From the NCBI GenBank assembly GCA_017555465.1, contig JAFZGH010000038.1:1-6266 (forward strand): a DNA stretch of 6,266 bases. Reading direction: 5' to 3'. The DNA is from Akkermansia sp. (GTDB taxonomy: Bacteria; Verrucomicrobiota; Verrucomicrobiia; Verrucomicrobiales; Akkermansiaceae). The notes under the pieces are model-generated. The model made no database searches and was not told the DNA's origin. It saw only the letters and a list, made by a program, of their open reading frames with translations. Both the position numbers and the translations under genes were made by a program. Below are positions 1 to 5,834 of the stretch, piece by piece. The stretch's first letter is position 1, and each line of letters starts with the position of its first letter.

Positions 1-2
1 AA

Positions 3-119
3 ATGGCTTTTAAGGGGCTTTTGCTGCCTGTGATGGCAAAATGTACGCAAGCGGCGTGCAAGGGGTGCGCGAAGTGCCCGCGGAAGCCCGCGAAAGGCAA
101 GAAAGGGATAAAGGGATGA
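3..119 (+). CDS. small basic Cys-rich protein, or C-terminal end of an upstream phage gene
   Basis: This frame is open from the left edge and stops at the TGA at 117-119, which overlaps the protease start as ATGA. If the ATG at position 3 is the real start, the product is 38 residues; only two bases lie upstream, so the gene may equally begin outside the window and this may be just its C-terminus (for example of a portal protein, the usual neighbour of a Mu-type protease). The visible part begins with a short hydrophobic stretch (FKGLLLPVMA), then has four cysteines spaced C-x4-C-x2-C-x2-C at residues 14, 19, 22 and 25, followed by a Lys/Gly/Pro-rich tail (PRKPAKGKKGIKG). The cysteine spacing could bind a metal, but I recognise no family. 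The stop/start overlap and absence of any competing gene are the main support that it is translated. Confidence 0.55.
   Translation: MAFKGLLLPVMAKCTQAACKGCAKCPRKPAKGKKGIKG
101..107 (+). promoter_or_regulatory. ribosome binding site deciding the protease start
   Basis: GAAAGGG lies 8 bases before the ATG at 116. The in-frame ATG at 41 has no purine-rich site at a useful distance, so this site, together with the ATGA overlap with the preceding frame, favours 116 as the start. Confidence 0.5.
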
Positions 120-1117
120 AAGAGATTTCAGAAAATGAGCTAGAGGGGCAGGAAATGCCCGGGGATGGCTGGTTCATCATCGAAGCGGCGGGGCAGCACC
201 CTGCGCGGATAGATGGGCAGCAATTCACACAGAATCTGACGCCGGAAGTGCTGGCGGGGGTAGCAGCTGCGGGGGTGCCGGCGGAAGGGCTGCCGATAGA
301 CCGCGACCACCTGAGCCTGGACGCACGGAACAGCACGGAGGCGCTGGGCTGGGTGCGGGAGCTTGCGATGTGCGGCGGAAATCTTGCTGCGCGGATTGAG
401 TGGACGCCGCTGGGGCTGCCGCTGATTCAGGGGCGTGTCTACAAACATTTTTCAACGGTGTACCCGCCGGACGCTGAGCAGGTGGCCAGCGGTGTGTACA
501 CGCCGACCCACTTGATAGGCCTGGCTCTCACGAACCAGCCGAACAACAAAGAAGGCCAGCCGCCTATCAGCAACCGTGGGCTGGCCGAAAACCAAGACAA
601 CAAAACAATGGACTATCCAGCAGAACTGCTGGCTGCGCTCGGGTTAGCTGAGGGCGCCAGTGATGAAGAAGTGATGGGCGCAGTTGACGCGCTGAACAAG
701 CGCGTGGCTGACGCTGAAGCCGCCAGTGCCGCAGCCGCAGCAGACGCTGAGGCAGACAAACTGGTGAACCAGGAAGAAAAGGAAACCGGCGCTGTGCTGA
801 ATGAGGAGGAGCGCAAGGAAGTGAAGGAGCAGATTGTGACGAACCGCGAACACGGTTTGAAGTATATGAAGCTGCTTTGCAATTCCAAGCGCCCGCAGGT
901 GGTGCAGCAGGCACCGACCGAGCAGCCGCGCCGCTATGCTGACCGCAGCGAGGTGAAGCCTGTGGTGAACCGCATGACGGATGGGGAGCAGAGCATTGCG
1001 AACCGCGCCAAGGAAATCTGCGCTGAAGCCCGCAAGGCCGGCAAGCCGATTGATTATTACACCGGGCTGAAGCGCGCCCGAAGCGAAGCTGAAAGCGCAA
1101 ACAAGAACAACAACTGA
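116..1117 (+). CDS. Mu I-like prohead protease with fused scaffold domain
   Basis: Predicted self-cleaving maturation protease of the phage prohead, member of the Mu gpI family. With the start at 116 it is 333 residues, close to Mu gpI. The N-terminal half (about 18-150) shows the family landmarks in order: LPIDRDHLSL (59-68, His65 a likely catalytic residue), LGWVREL (77-83), ARIEWTPLG (92-100), YKHFSTVY (109-116, Ser113 the likely nucleophile by analogy with the SPvf motif of relatives) and LALTNQPNN (136-144). From about 165 the character changes: MDYPAELLAALGLAEGASDE and then an Ala/Glu/Lys-rich probable coiled coil (about 183-245), as expected of an internal scaffold. The basic C-terminus ends in Asn residues. 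An in-frame ATG at 41 would add 25 residues that merely read the preceding gene in another frame, so 116 is preferred. The decoration and capsid genes follow directly, the standard order. Catalytic assignments are inference from the family. Confidence 0.86.
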   Translation: MKEISENELEGQEMPGDGWFIIEAAGQHPARIDGQQFTQNLTPEVLAGVAAAGVPAEGLPIDRDHLSLDARNSTEALGWVRELAMCGGNLAARIEWTPLGLPLIQGRVYKHFSTVYPPDAEQVASGVYTPTHLIGLALTNQPNNKEGQPPISNRGLAENQDNKTMDYPAELLAALGLAEGASDEEVMGAVDALNKRVADAEAASAAAAADAEADKLVNQEEKETGAVLNEEERKEVKEQIVTNREHGLKYMKLLCNSKRPQVVQQAPTEQPRRYADRSEVKPVVNRMTDGEQSIANRAKEICAEARKAGKPIDYYTGLKRARSEAESANKNNN

Positions 1118-1118
1118 G

Positions 1119-1125
1119 AAAGGAG
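1119..1125 (+). promoter_or_regulatory. strong ribosome binding site of the decoration gene
   Basis: AAAGGAG starts one base after the protease stop codon and sits 9 bases before the ATG at 1135 (12 before a second ATG at 1138). It favours 1135 and is among the best Shine-Dalgarno matches in the window, fitting a protein made in many copies. Confidence 0.6.
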
Positions 1126-1134
1126 AACGGAGCG

Positions 1135-1524
1135 ATGATGTACCATCAGAAAGCTATTGTGACTCGTCCTGCCGCTGTGAATACGGCTGGCATGGAGGGG
1201 TGTTTTGTAACCATTACCGCCGCCGGTGCTGTGACCCCGGCTGCCGCTAACACTGCCGCCGCCAGCGTGTACGGCCTGCTGAACAGCTGCACCGATGAGG
1301 TGGGCGGGCTGGTGAGCGTGGTGCTGCCGGGGTGTGACGGCATCCACGCTGCGCTGGTGGCCAGCGACAGTGCTGCTGTGACGGACGGCGCTCTGCTGGT
1401 GCTGGCAGCCGGCGGCAAGGTGAAAGTGGGAAGCACGGGCACGGTGGTGGCTGTGGCCTGCGGAGCTGCTGCTGCGGGTGAACTGGTGCCTGTGCGCATT
1501 GTAGAGCCGCGCACGGCTGCCTGA
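1135..1524 (+). CDS. DUF2190-like capsid decoration (cement) protein
   Basis: A 129-residue protein, rich in Ala, Val and Gly, predicted to sit on the outside of the capsid and stabilise it. The second half follows the DUF2190 pattern: YGLLNSC (46-52), a beta-rich run GGLVSVVLPG (57-66), DGALLVLAAGGKVKVG (84-99), and then a GTVVAVACGAAAAGELVPVRI segment (102-122) in which the Gly-Glu before the last strand is typical. There is no signal peptide; the hydrophobic look comes from short beta strands. Position between the prohead protease and major capsid gene is where decoration proteins are normally encoded. Two adjacent ATGs exist; 1135 has the better spaced ribosome site. The family call rests on pattern and context; a head-fiber-like or other cement fold is an alternative. 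Confidence 0.68.
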   Translation: MMYHQKAIVTRPAAVNTAGMEGCFVTITAAGAVTPAAANTAAASVYGLLNSCTDEVGGLVSVVLPGCDGIHAALVASDSAAVTDGALLVLAAGGKVKVGSTGTVVAVACGAAAAGELVPVRIVEPRTAA

Positions 1525-1565
1525 GCATGAGAAAAAACTACTAACAAGAAAGGAAAGAAAGAACT

Positions 1566-2459
1566 ATGTACGAAAAGAGCGACAGCTTCAACCAGCTGCT
1601 GACTACCTACGCGCAGGGTGCTTACCAGAACCCCGCGGAGGAGATTGACCTCACCGCCCTGTTTTTCCCTGCCCTGAAGGTGGGCAGCAATGTGGGCGAG
1701 TTTGACAAGTACGCATGGAATCCCGCGCTGACGGCGGTGGATACGCTGCTTGCCCGCGATGGTACTCCCCGCCGCATTCAGATGCACAAGGAGCCGGATT
1801 TCTGGAACTGCAAGCCGAATGCGCTGGAGATTGCCACCTTCCGCCCGGATGTGATGCAGGATGATGCTGCCATGCTGCGCCAGGACAAGCTGCGCACGCT
1901 GATGTCTGCCCAGTTTGTAAGCCGCAATGTTGCCGCCGTGAACAAGGTGAAGGGCGCAGTGCAGGCGCAGAGTGGCAAGGGCGTGTGGAGTAAGTCTGAC
2001 ACGGATATCATCACCGAGCTGGATGGCCTGCTGCGCAGTGTGGTGATGGGCACGGGACGCAAGGCAAACAAGCTGGTGATTGGCCGCCAGGCCTGGGCTA
2101 CGCTGCGCAATCATGCCAGCATCAAGGACCGCGCCACGGGGCTTGCCTACGGCGTGAACACTGAAGCGCTGAAGGAGATGCTTTCCTACGGCGTGGCAGA
2201 AATCATCATTGCAGACACTACTGCGCTGGTGAAGGGTCAGATGACTGAGCTGCTGGGCACGGATGTCATCGCGCTGTATAATGAGGCCACGCCGAGCCGT
2301 GATGATTTGAGTTTCGGCAAGGAGTTCACACTGATGCCGAATGGCCCGGAGGTGCTTTCCTATGAGGAACACGCCGTGACCATTGCTGACGTGCTGCTGT
2401 GGTCCAGTGATTGCAAGGTGACAAATGCGAACGCTGCCGCCCGCCTGGTGGTGAGCTGA
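1566..2459 (+). CDS. major capsid protein
   Basis: A 297-residue predicted shell subunit of the icosahedral head, most likely HK97 fold. The strongest local signal is KANKLVIGRQAWATLRNH (166-183) followed by IKDR, the pattern of the capsid P-domain seen in many phage capsid proteins (a variant of 'n.lvlg...w..L..hp.i.dr'). Further typical pieces are the N-terminal arm with an acidic patch (residues 24-29), a basic loop RDGTPRRIQMHKEP (64-77) that would correspond to the E-loop region, VAEIIIADTTAL (210-221), and a C-terminal beta segment ending in AARLVVS. There is no long N-terminal delta domain, which agrees with scaffold function being supplied by the neighbouring protease gene. AAGGA at 1550-1554 lies 11 bases upstream of the ATG. 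A strong hairpin follows the stop. Specific subfamily is not certain. Confidence 0.82.
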   Translation: MYEKSDSFNQLLTTYAQGAYQNPAEEIDLTALFFPALKVGSNVGEFDKYAWNPALTAVDTLLARDGTPRRIQMHKEPDFWNCKPNALEIATFRPDVMQDDAAMLRQDKLRTLMSAQFVSRNVAAVNKVKGAVQAQSGKGVWSKSDTDIITELDGLLRSVVMGTGRKANKLVIGRQAWATLRNHASIKDRATGLAYGVNTEALKEMLSYGVAEIIIADTTALVKGQMTELLGTDVIALYNEATPSRDDLSFGKEFTLMPNGPEVLSYEEHAVTIADVLLWSSDCKVTNANAAARLVVS

Positions 2460-2480
2460 GCCTGACAGGAAGGATGAACC

Positions 2481-2513
2481 GCGGGGCGGCGCGCGATAAA
2501 GCCGCCGCCCTGC
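2481..2513 (+). repeat. GC-rich inverted repeat (RNA hairpin) after the capsid gene
   Basis: Bases 2481-2491 (GCGGGGCGGCG) pair with 2503-2513 (CGCCGCCCTGC) to give an 11-bp stem with one G-U pair and an 11-base loop. No T-run follows, so it is not a canonical intrinsic terminator; it may protect the 3' end of the capsid transcript or attenuate reading into the connector genes. It occupies most of the 72-base gap between the capsid gene and the next start. Confidence 0.7.
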
Positions 2514-2531
2514 CATGCTCGCAAGCGGGAA

Positions 2532-2978
2532 ATGGAATGGATAAAGCTGGATGCAAGCCTGATTGCTGAGGGCTTGAACGAAAAGGAAGCTGCGCACCTG
2601 CTGCAACTGCGGAGCGGTGCTGACCCTGTGCCGGGAATATGCGCGGGGCTGGCGGCGCGTATACGCGCGGCTGTGGCGGCGGGCGGGCGGTGCCACCTGC
2701 AAGGTGGTGCAGACAGTATACCGGCTGCGCTGCGTGGGGAAGCTGTGGCGCTGCTGGTGGTGAAGCTGCTGGTGCGCTACGCCATCAATATATCTGACCC
2801 GCGGAAGGCTGAAGCAGAAAAGGCGGAAGAACGCCTGGATGCGATAGCGAAGGGTGAGCTGCCGCTGACTGATGACGGGGTGGCGGCTGCGCCTACCTAC
2901 ACAGGGCGCCCGCAGCGCTGGTGCCACCCGGGTGCGGGTGGTGTGATGCGCAAGGGCGGACTGCATTTTCCGCACTAA
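2532..2978 (+). CDS. putative head completion / adaptor protein (Mu gp36, DUF1320-like)
   Basis: A 148-residue protein. The region SIPAALRGEAVALLVVKLLVRYA (62-84) followed by an acidic/basic helix and LDAIAKGELPL (102-112) resembles the helical DUF1320 proteins, in which a Pro-rich lead-in is followed by an Ala/Leu helix, an Arg-Tyr, and a closing 'L..ia.G...L'. The last third (GRPQRWCHPGAGGVMRKGG) is Gly/Arg-rich and probably extended. Known relatives lie just after the major capsid gene and join head to tail, which fits the position here. The ATG at 2532 has only a weak purine stretch upstream and no ATG lies in frame above it, so translation may be modest or rely on coupling. No catalytic residues or membrane segments are seen. 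Assignment is by pattern and gene order. Confidence 0.55.
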   Translation: MEWIKLDASLIAEGLNEKEAAHLLQLRSGADPVPGICAGLAARIRAAVAAGGRCHLQGGADSIPAALRGEAVALLVVKLLVRYAINISDPRKAEAEKAEERLDAIAKGELPLTDDGVAAAPTYTGRPQRWCHPGAGGVMRKGGLHFPH

Positions 2979-2993
2979 AGGAAGCACATAATC

Positions 2994-3773
2994 ATGACGC
3001 CTGCCGAATACATCCGCCGGAAAAGAATCTATGACGTGGCGCTGACCAGCGACCAGGTGGATGCCATGTCGCAGCAGTTCCGCGAGCAGTCTGCGTGGAT
3101 TGTGGGGCAGAATGAGGCCTACATCATAGATGCGTACTACAAGGCGGCGGCGAAGATAGCCGAGGGCAGTCTGACGCCGGCGGAAGCGCGGCGGATGGTG
3201 CGCGATGCGCTGCGTGTGGCTGGCTACCAGGCGGAAAAGCCGGGCAGCTGGACGGATATGCAGGATGGCACGGCGCGGCAGAAGCTGGTGCTTGATACGA
3301 ACATCAAGAAGGCTGCGGGCTATGCCTGGCATGAAAGCATCAAAGGAAGCGCAGCGCATCCTGCGCAGGAGCTGGTGCGCTATGGTGCGCGGCAGGTGCC
3401 GCGTGACTGGAAAGCGCGCTGGCAGGAAGCGTGGAAGGGGCTGCCGGCAGATGAGCGGCGCAAGGCGCTGCCGGGCACGGGGCGGATGGTGGCGCTGGTG
3501 GATTGCGGTATCTGGCGTGCCATCAGCCGCTGGAGCGATCCTTATCCGCCCTTTGATTATAACAGCGGCATGGATGTGGAGCCTGTGCTTTACAGTGAAG
3601 CCGTGAAGCTGGGGCTGCTGAAGGAAGAAGAACCGCAGGATGAACCGGCTGAAGATGGACCGGTGCCCGAGTTTTCCAGTGAGACACGGCAGATGCCGCA
3701 GCAGACGGTGTGCCCGCCTGATATGCTGGCGCTGCTGGAGGTGTGGATTCAAGCACAGAGTATGCGGAAATGA
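2994..3773 (+). CDS. putative minor head / head morphogenesis protein
   Basis: A 259-residue soluble protein. The first 80 residues are helical and charged. Residues 95-138 (RQKLVLDTNIKKAAGY, then PAQELVRYGARQVPRDW) resemble the 'TN...A.a' core of Mu gpF/SPP1 gp7-type minor head proteins, and WSDPYPPFDYNSGMDV (180-195) plus EAVKLGLL (202-209) matches the C-terminal 'dP..PPF...SGM.v....a..LGL' block that I associate with that group. Residues 211-231 are strongly acidic (EEEPQDEPAEDG), perhaps a flexible linker. Minor head proteins sit inside the portal vertex and aid packaging and ejection. In Mu the gpF gene precedes the protease, whereas this one follows the capsid gene, so either the order is reshuffled or the match is only to a shared fold. 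GAAGCACATAATC upstream contains only a weak ribosome site. Its last codons overlap the next gene. Confidence 0.5.
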   Translation: MTPAEYIRRKRIYDVALTSDQVDAMSQQFREQSAWIVGQNEAYIIDAYYKAAAKIAEGSLTPAEARRMVRDALRVAGYQAEKPGSWTDMQDGTARQKLVLDTNIKKAAGYAWHESIKGSAAHPAQELVRYGARQVPRDWKARWQEAWKGLPADERRKALPGTGRMVALVDCGIWRAISRWSDPYPPFDYNSGMDVEPVLYSEAVKLGLLKEEEPQDEPAEDGPVPEFSSETRQMPQQTVCPPDMLALLEVWIQAQSMRK

Positions 3774-4381
3774 TAATGCTGACCATAGAACGCCTGAAGA
3801 TACAGACGCCGGCGGGGTTCACGGATGAACAGCTGCACGGTGTTGCCGTTGGCGCGGCCACGGAAGCAGCAAGCGCTATCCGCAAGAATTTCCGCCGCAT
3901 TATGGAGCGCACCGGCAGCAAGTATTTCTGGCAAGGTGCCGCCGATAGCACGCAGCTGGATGGACAGACAGAAGGCAGCACGGCCTATGTGGTGGTGCGG
4001 CAGAAGGGTGTGCGCCTGCACTGGAAGGGTGGCACGGTGCGGCCTACGGGCAAGCCGAGTGAGGTGACGGGCAAGCCTACAAAGGCGCTGCTGATACCTT
4101 TTGATGACAGCCCGCTGAAAAAGCAGCGGATTCCCCTGCACGAGCTGCATGTGCCGCGAGAAAATATCCATGTGTTCAAAAGCCACAGCGGCTGCCCGAT
4201 ACTGGTGGCGGCAGAACACAAGCAACGAAAGACAAAGCTGATATGGCTGGGCAAGCTGGTGAAGGCGGCGCATTTTGATGCGCGCCCGGATGTGATGCCG
4301 AATGAACAGGAGCTGAAATCCGCGGCTGTTTTGGGTGCGGGTGAAGCAATAAATGCAATTTTGAGACAGAACAGAAAATGA
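3770..4381 (+). CDS. putative virion morphogenesis / tail completion protein
   Basis: With the start at 3770, which overlaps the previous stop as ATGA, the protein has 203 residues. Upstream in-frame GTG at 3743 (nine more residues, GGAGGT abutting it with no spacer) and downstream ATG at 3776 are alternatives. A helical N-terminus (IRKNFRRIMERTGSKYFW region) leads to a beta-rich part with VVVRQKGVRLHWKGGTVRP, where 'G....wkGGtvrP' followed by ALLIPF is a pattern I associate with phage virion-morphogenesis proteins of the Mu gpG type. The end, LVKAAHFDARPDVMPNEQEL then an Ala-rich helix, resembles the 'Lv......P.vlP....l..aa' tail of that group. Such proteins link the neck to the tail. The stop overlaps the next gene's ATG, so expression is likely coupled on both sides. 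Confidence 0.5.
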   Translation: MIMLTIERLKIQTPAGFTDEQLHGVAVGAATEAASAIRKNFRRIMERTGSKYFWQGAADSTQLDGQTEGSTAYVVVRQKGVRLHWKGGTVRPTGKPSEVTGKPTKALLIPFDDSPLKKQRIPLHELHVPRENIHVFKSHSGCPILVAAEHKQRKTKLIWLGKLVKAAHFDARPDVMPNEQELKSAAVLGAGEAINAILRQNRK

Positions 4382-4863
4382 AACCGGGACTGATAGAGCC
4401 GCTGGGGCATCTGGCGGCGGAAGAGTTGCTGCATGACCTGCGGGCGCAGGAGGAGCTGCGGCGTTTTGTGCTGCCTGATGTGTGGCTGGAAGATGAGCAG
4501 CTGAGCGCGATAGATGCGCTGAGCCACAGCGAGGGCATCTGCGTGGCTGTGGGGCTGGCTGAGGACAGGCTGCCGCACAGCGGCGATGAAAAGCAAGGTG
4601 GATTGATACACCTGGGGCTGGCTGTGTATGTGTTCCAGGCGATGGACGGCGTGCCGGTGTTTTCTACGCGCGATGTGGAGCGTGTGTGGCTGACGGTGCT
4701 GCACTATGCCATGCGCTGGAGCTGGCAGCCGCCGCGTGAAGCGCGCGCCATCAAGGCGCAGCTGCGCGATATTTCCACGGTGGACCTGCGGCAGGATGTG
4801 GAAGGCTTTGCGGCCAAGCTGGTGGCTAATGTGCTGCGGCTGGAGGTGCCTGCGCGCGTGTGA
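4378..4863 (+). CDS. putative tail terminator or neck protein
   Basis: A 161-residue protein starting in an ATGA overlap with the preceding stop. It begins with amphipathic helix material (residues 8-29, LGHLAAEELLHDLRAQEELR), then 'FVLPDVWLEDE' (30-40), then two probable beta strands, GICVAVGLAED (53-63) and LIHLGLAVYVFQA (76-88), followed by a helix around ERVWLTVLHYAMRW (101-114) and closing strands. This helix-strand-strand-helix pattern and length suit lambda gpU-like tail terminators, and the slot just before the tube candidate suits it too, but I see no diagnostic motif. Another neck or head-closure role is possible. It contains no membrane segment and no cysteine cluster (a single Cys at 55). 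Confidence 0.4.
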   Translation: MKPGLIEPLGHLAAEELLHDLRAQEELRRFVLPDVWLEDEQLSAIDALSHSEGICVAVGLAEDRLPHSGDEKQGGLIHLGLAVYVFQAMDGVPVFSTRDVERVWLTVLHYAMRWSWQPPREARAIKAQLRDISTVDLRQDVEGFAAKLVANVLRLEVPARV

Positions 4864-4890
4864 TTTTTTCCTTAACCGTAACCAAAAGAC

Positions 4891-5130
4891 ATGAACACGG
4901 AACAGACAGAGAAAGCAAAGAAAGCAGCCGGTTTTGTGGCCGGTTTGCTGACGGGGTGGGGTGTGCCTGCTAACTGGGCACGCATCATCACAGGCGCCAT
5001 CATCGGCGCTGTGGCTGCCATTGCAGCCATGACAGGCACGAGCTGCACCGCCAGCTATACGCAGACGGCGGACGGCACGATTCAGTACAACGGCGCGCTG
5101 GTGCCGATTGTAGAACCCACAAGCAAGTGA
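4891..5130 (+). CDS. small hydrophobic, possibly lipidated, membrane protein of unknown role
   Basis: A 79-residue protein not assigned to a family. The N-terminus is polar and charged (TEQTEKAKK), residues 13-22 are mildly hydrophobic, and residues 32-49 (IITGAIIGAVAAIAAMTG) are a convincing membrane-spanning segment carrying GxxxxG spacing. It is followed by a lone Cys52 in GTSC and a 27-residue polar tail (TASYTQTADGTIQYNGAL and onward). The placement of Cys right after the hydrophobic segment recalls a lipoprotein box, but the leader of 51 residues is unusually long and the -3 residue is Gly, so lipidation is a guess. It interrupts the neck-to-tail genes, with 27 bases (T-rich, without a clear ribosome site) before it. 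Possible roles are a moron affecting superinfection or a lysis-related membrane protein; no evidence selects one. Confidence 0.7.
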   Translation: MNTEQTEKAKKAAGFVAGLLTGWGVPANWARIITGAIIGAVAAIAAMTGTSCTASYTQTADGTIQYNGALVPIVEPTSK

Positions 5131-5152
5131 AACAACAAACGAACAAAAGAAT

Positions 5153-5755
5153 ATGAGCATTGAACGCGAAAAGCGCACAGCCGCTGAAATGGTGATTGGT
5201 GCCATTTGCCTTTTTGTGCCTGATGGCACTGAATATGGCGATGGTAAAACCGCAGACAAGAACAACGTGCCCACCTTTGAGGAGGCGCTGGCCGCAGGTC
5301 TGAATCTGGGCATGATTTCCACCTTCAAGTGGAATCCCGAATATAAAACTGTGACAAAGACGGGCGTGAACCCGGAGACGCAGCGATATGAGACGGTGGA
5401 CCGCAAGATTCTGACCAAGGTGAAGCCGCAATTCAGCACGCAGGATGTGACGCCGGAAGCCATGGCGCTGGAGCATGGCATGGCCAAGCTGCCGGAGCTG
5501 TCTGCCACGGCGCAGCCGTTCAGCAACAGCAGCGGAGTCATCCGCGGCAATCTGTATATCCTGCTGCTTGATTCCTACCGCACGCACGGTGAAGATGGCG
5601 AGATTGCGCAGATTTACCTGCGCGGCGATCTGGGGCTTCAGGACCACACGGAAAACAATGATGACCTGAAGAAAGTGAACTATGAATTCAGCGTGACGCG
5701 CTTCCCGGCTGACGGGTTCAAGAACATTGCGCTGGACCCTGCGCTGGCTAACTGA
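5153..5755 (+). CDS. putative major tail tube protein
   Basis: A 200-residue soluble protein with many short beta strands: residues 13-22 (MVIGAICLFV), FKWNPEYKTVTKTGVNP (58-74), RYETVDRKILTKVKPQFSTQ (78-97), GVIRGNLYILLLDS (128-141), IAQIYLRGDLGL (151-162) and VNYEFSVTRFPADGF (175-189). The step from a strand run into 'LTKVKPQFSTQDVTPEAMAL' and the final YEFSVTRFPADG are compatible with tail-tube proteins, where a middle strand rich in polar residues and a C-terminal strand build the hexamer ring. The ATG is preceded by an AAAGAAT stretch, a weak ribosome site. A strong hairpin follows the stop. No sheath gene stands upstream, so if this is the tube the tail may be non-contractile. A baseplate or other beta-rich virion protein is an alternative. 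Confidence 0.5.
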   Translation: MSIEREKRTAAEMVIGAICLFVPDGTEYGDGKTADKNNVPTFEEALAAGLNLGMISTFKWNPEYKTVTKTGVNPETQRYETVDRKILTKVKPQFSTQDVTPEAMALEHGMAKLPELSATAQPFSNSSGVIRGNLYILLLDSYRTHGEDGEIAQIYLRGDLGLQDHTENNDDLKKVNYEFSVTRFPADGFKNIALDPALAN

Positions 5756-5761
5756 GCGCGC

Positions 5762-5798
5762 AGCGGGGTGCCCGCGGGTGCTGCGCGGGTGCCCCGCT
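5762..5798 (+). repeat. near-perfect 15-bp inverted repeat (RNA hairpin) after the tube candidate
   Basis: Bases 5762-5776 (AGCGGGGTGCCCGCG) pair with 5784-5798 (CGCGGGTGCCCCGCT). All 15 positions pair; the central TG/TG positions form two G-U wobbles in RNA. The loop is 7 bases. A short TTTT at 5808-5811 begins 9 bases after the stem, too far and too short for a textbook intrinsic terminator, so partial termination or transcript protection is the more likely role. Confidence 0.75.
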
Positions 5799-5834
5799 GA
5801 TTCATGATTTTACAGCATAGACAGAAAAAACGAT

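Noticed and set aside
41..115. 25-residue N-terminal extension of the protease from ATG 41
   Set aside because: No suitable ribosome site, the encoded residues show no family pattern, and the preceding frame occupies this stretch and ends in an ATGA overlap at 116.
2474..2569. 31-codon frame starting with ATG after AGGAAGG
   Set aside because: It starts with the purine stretch directly abutting the ATG, is read through the hairpin, overlaps the start of the 2532 gene and has low-complexity Ala/Arg content. It could at most be a coupling leader.
3205..3606. + strand frame of 133 codons inside the minor head gene
   Set aside because: An Arg/Trp/Cys-rich out-of-frame reading of the gene at 2994-3773 without its own ribosome site.
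1146..3752. Very long open frame on the minus strand, 868 codons
   Set aside because: It lies antisense to four well-supported + strand genes and is rich in Arg, His, Gln and Ala, as expected of the mirror frame of GC-biased codons. It shows no domain.
4864..4869. T-run after the stop at 4861-4863 as an intrinsic terminator
   Set aside because: The preceding bases (TGCGCGCGTGTG) do not form a stable stem, so the hairpin part is missing.
3985..5550. Long minus-strand frame of 521 codons
   Set aside because: Antisense shadow of the neck and tail genes. Its composition shifts along its length (Arg/His/Gln-rich in one part, Ser/Cys-rich in another) and no motif is present.
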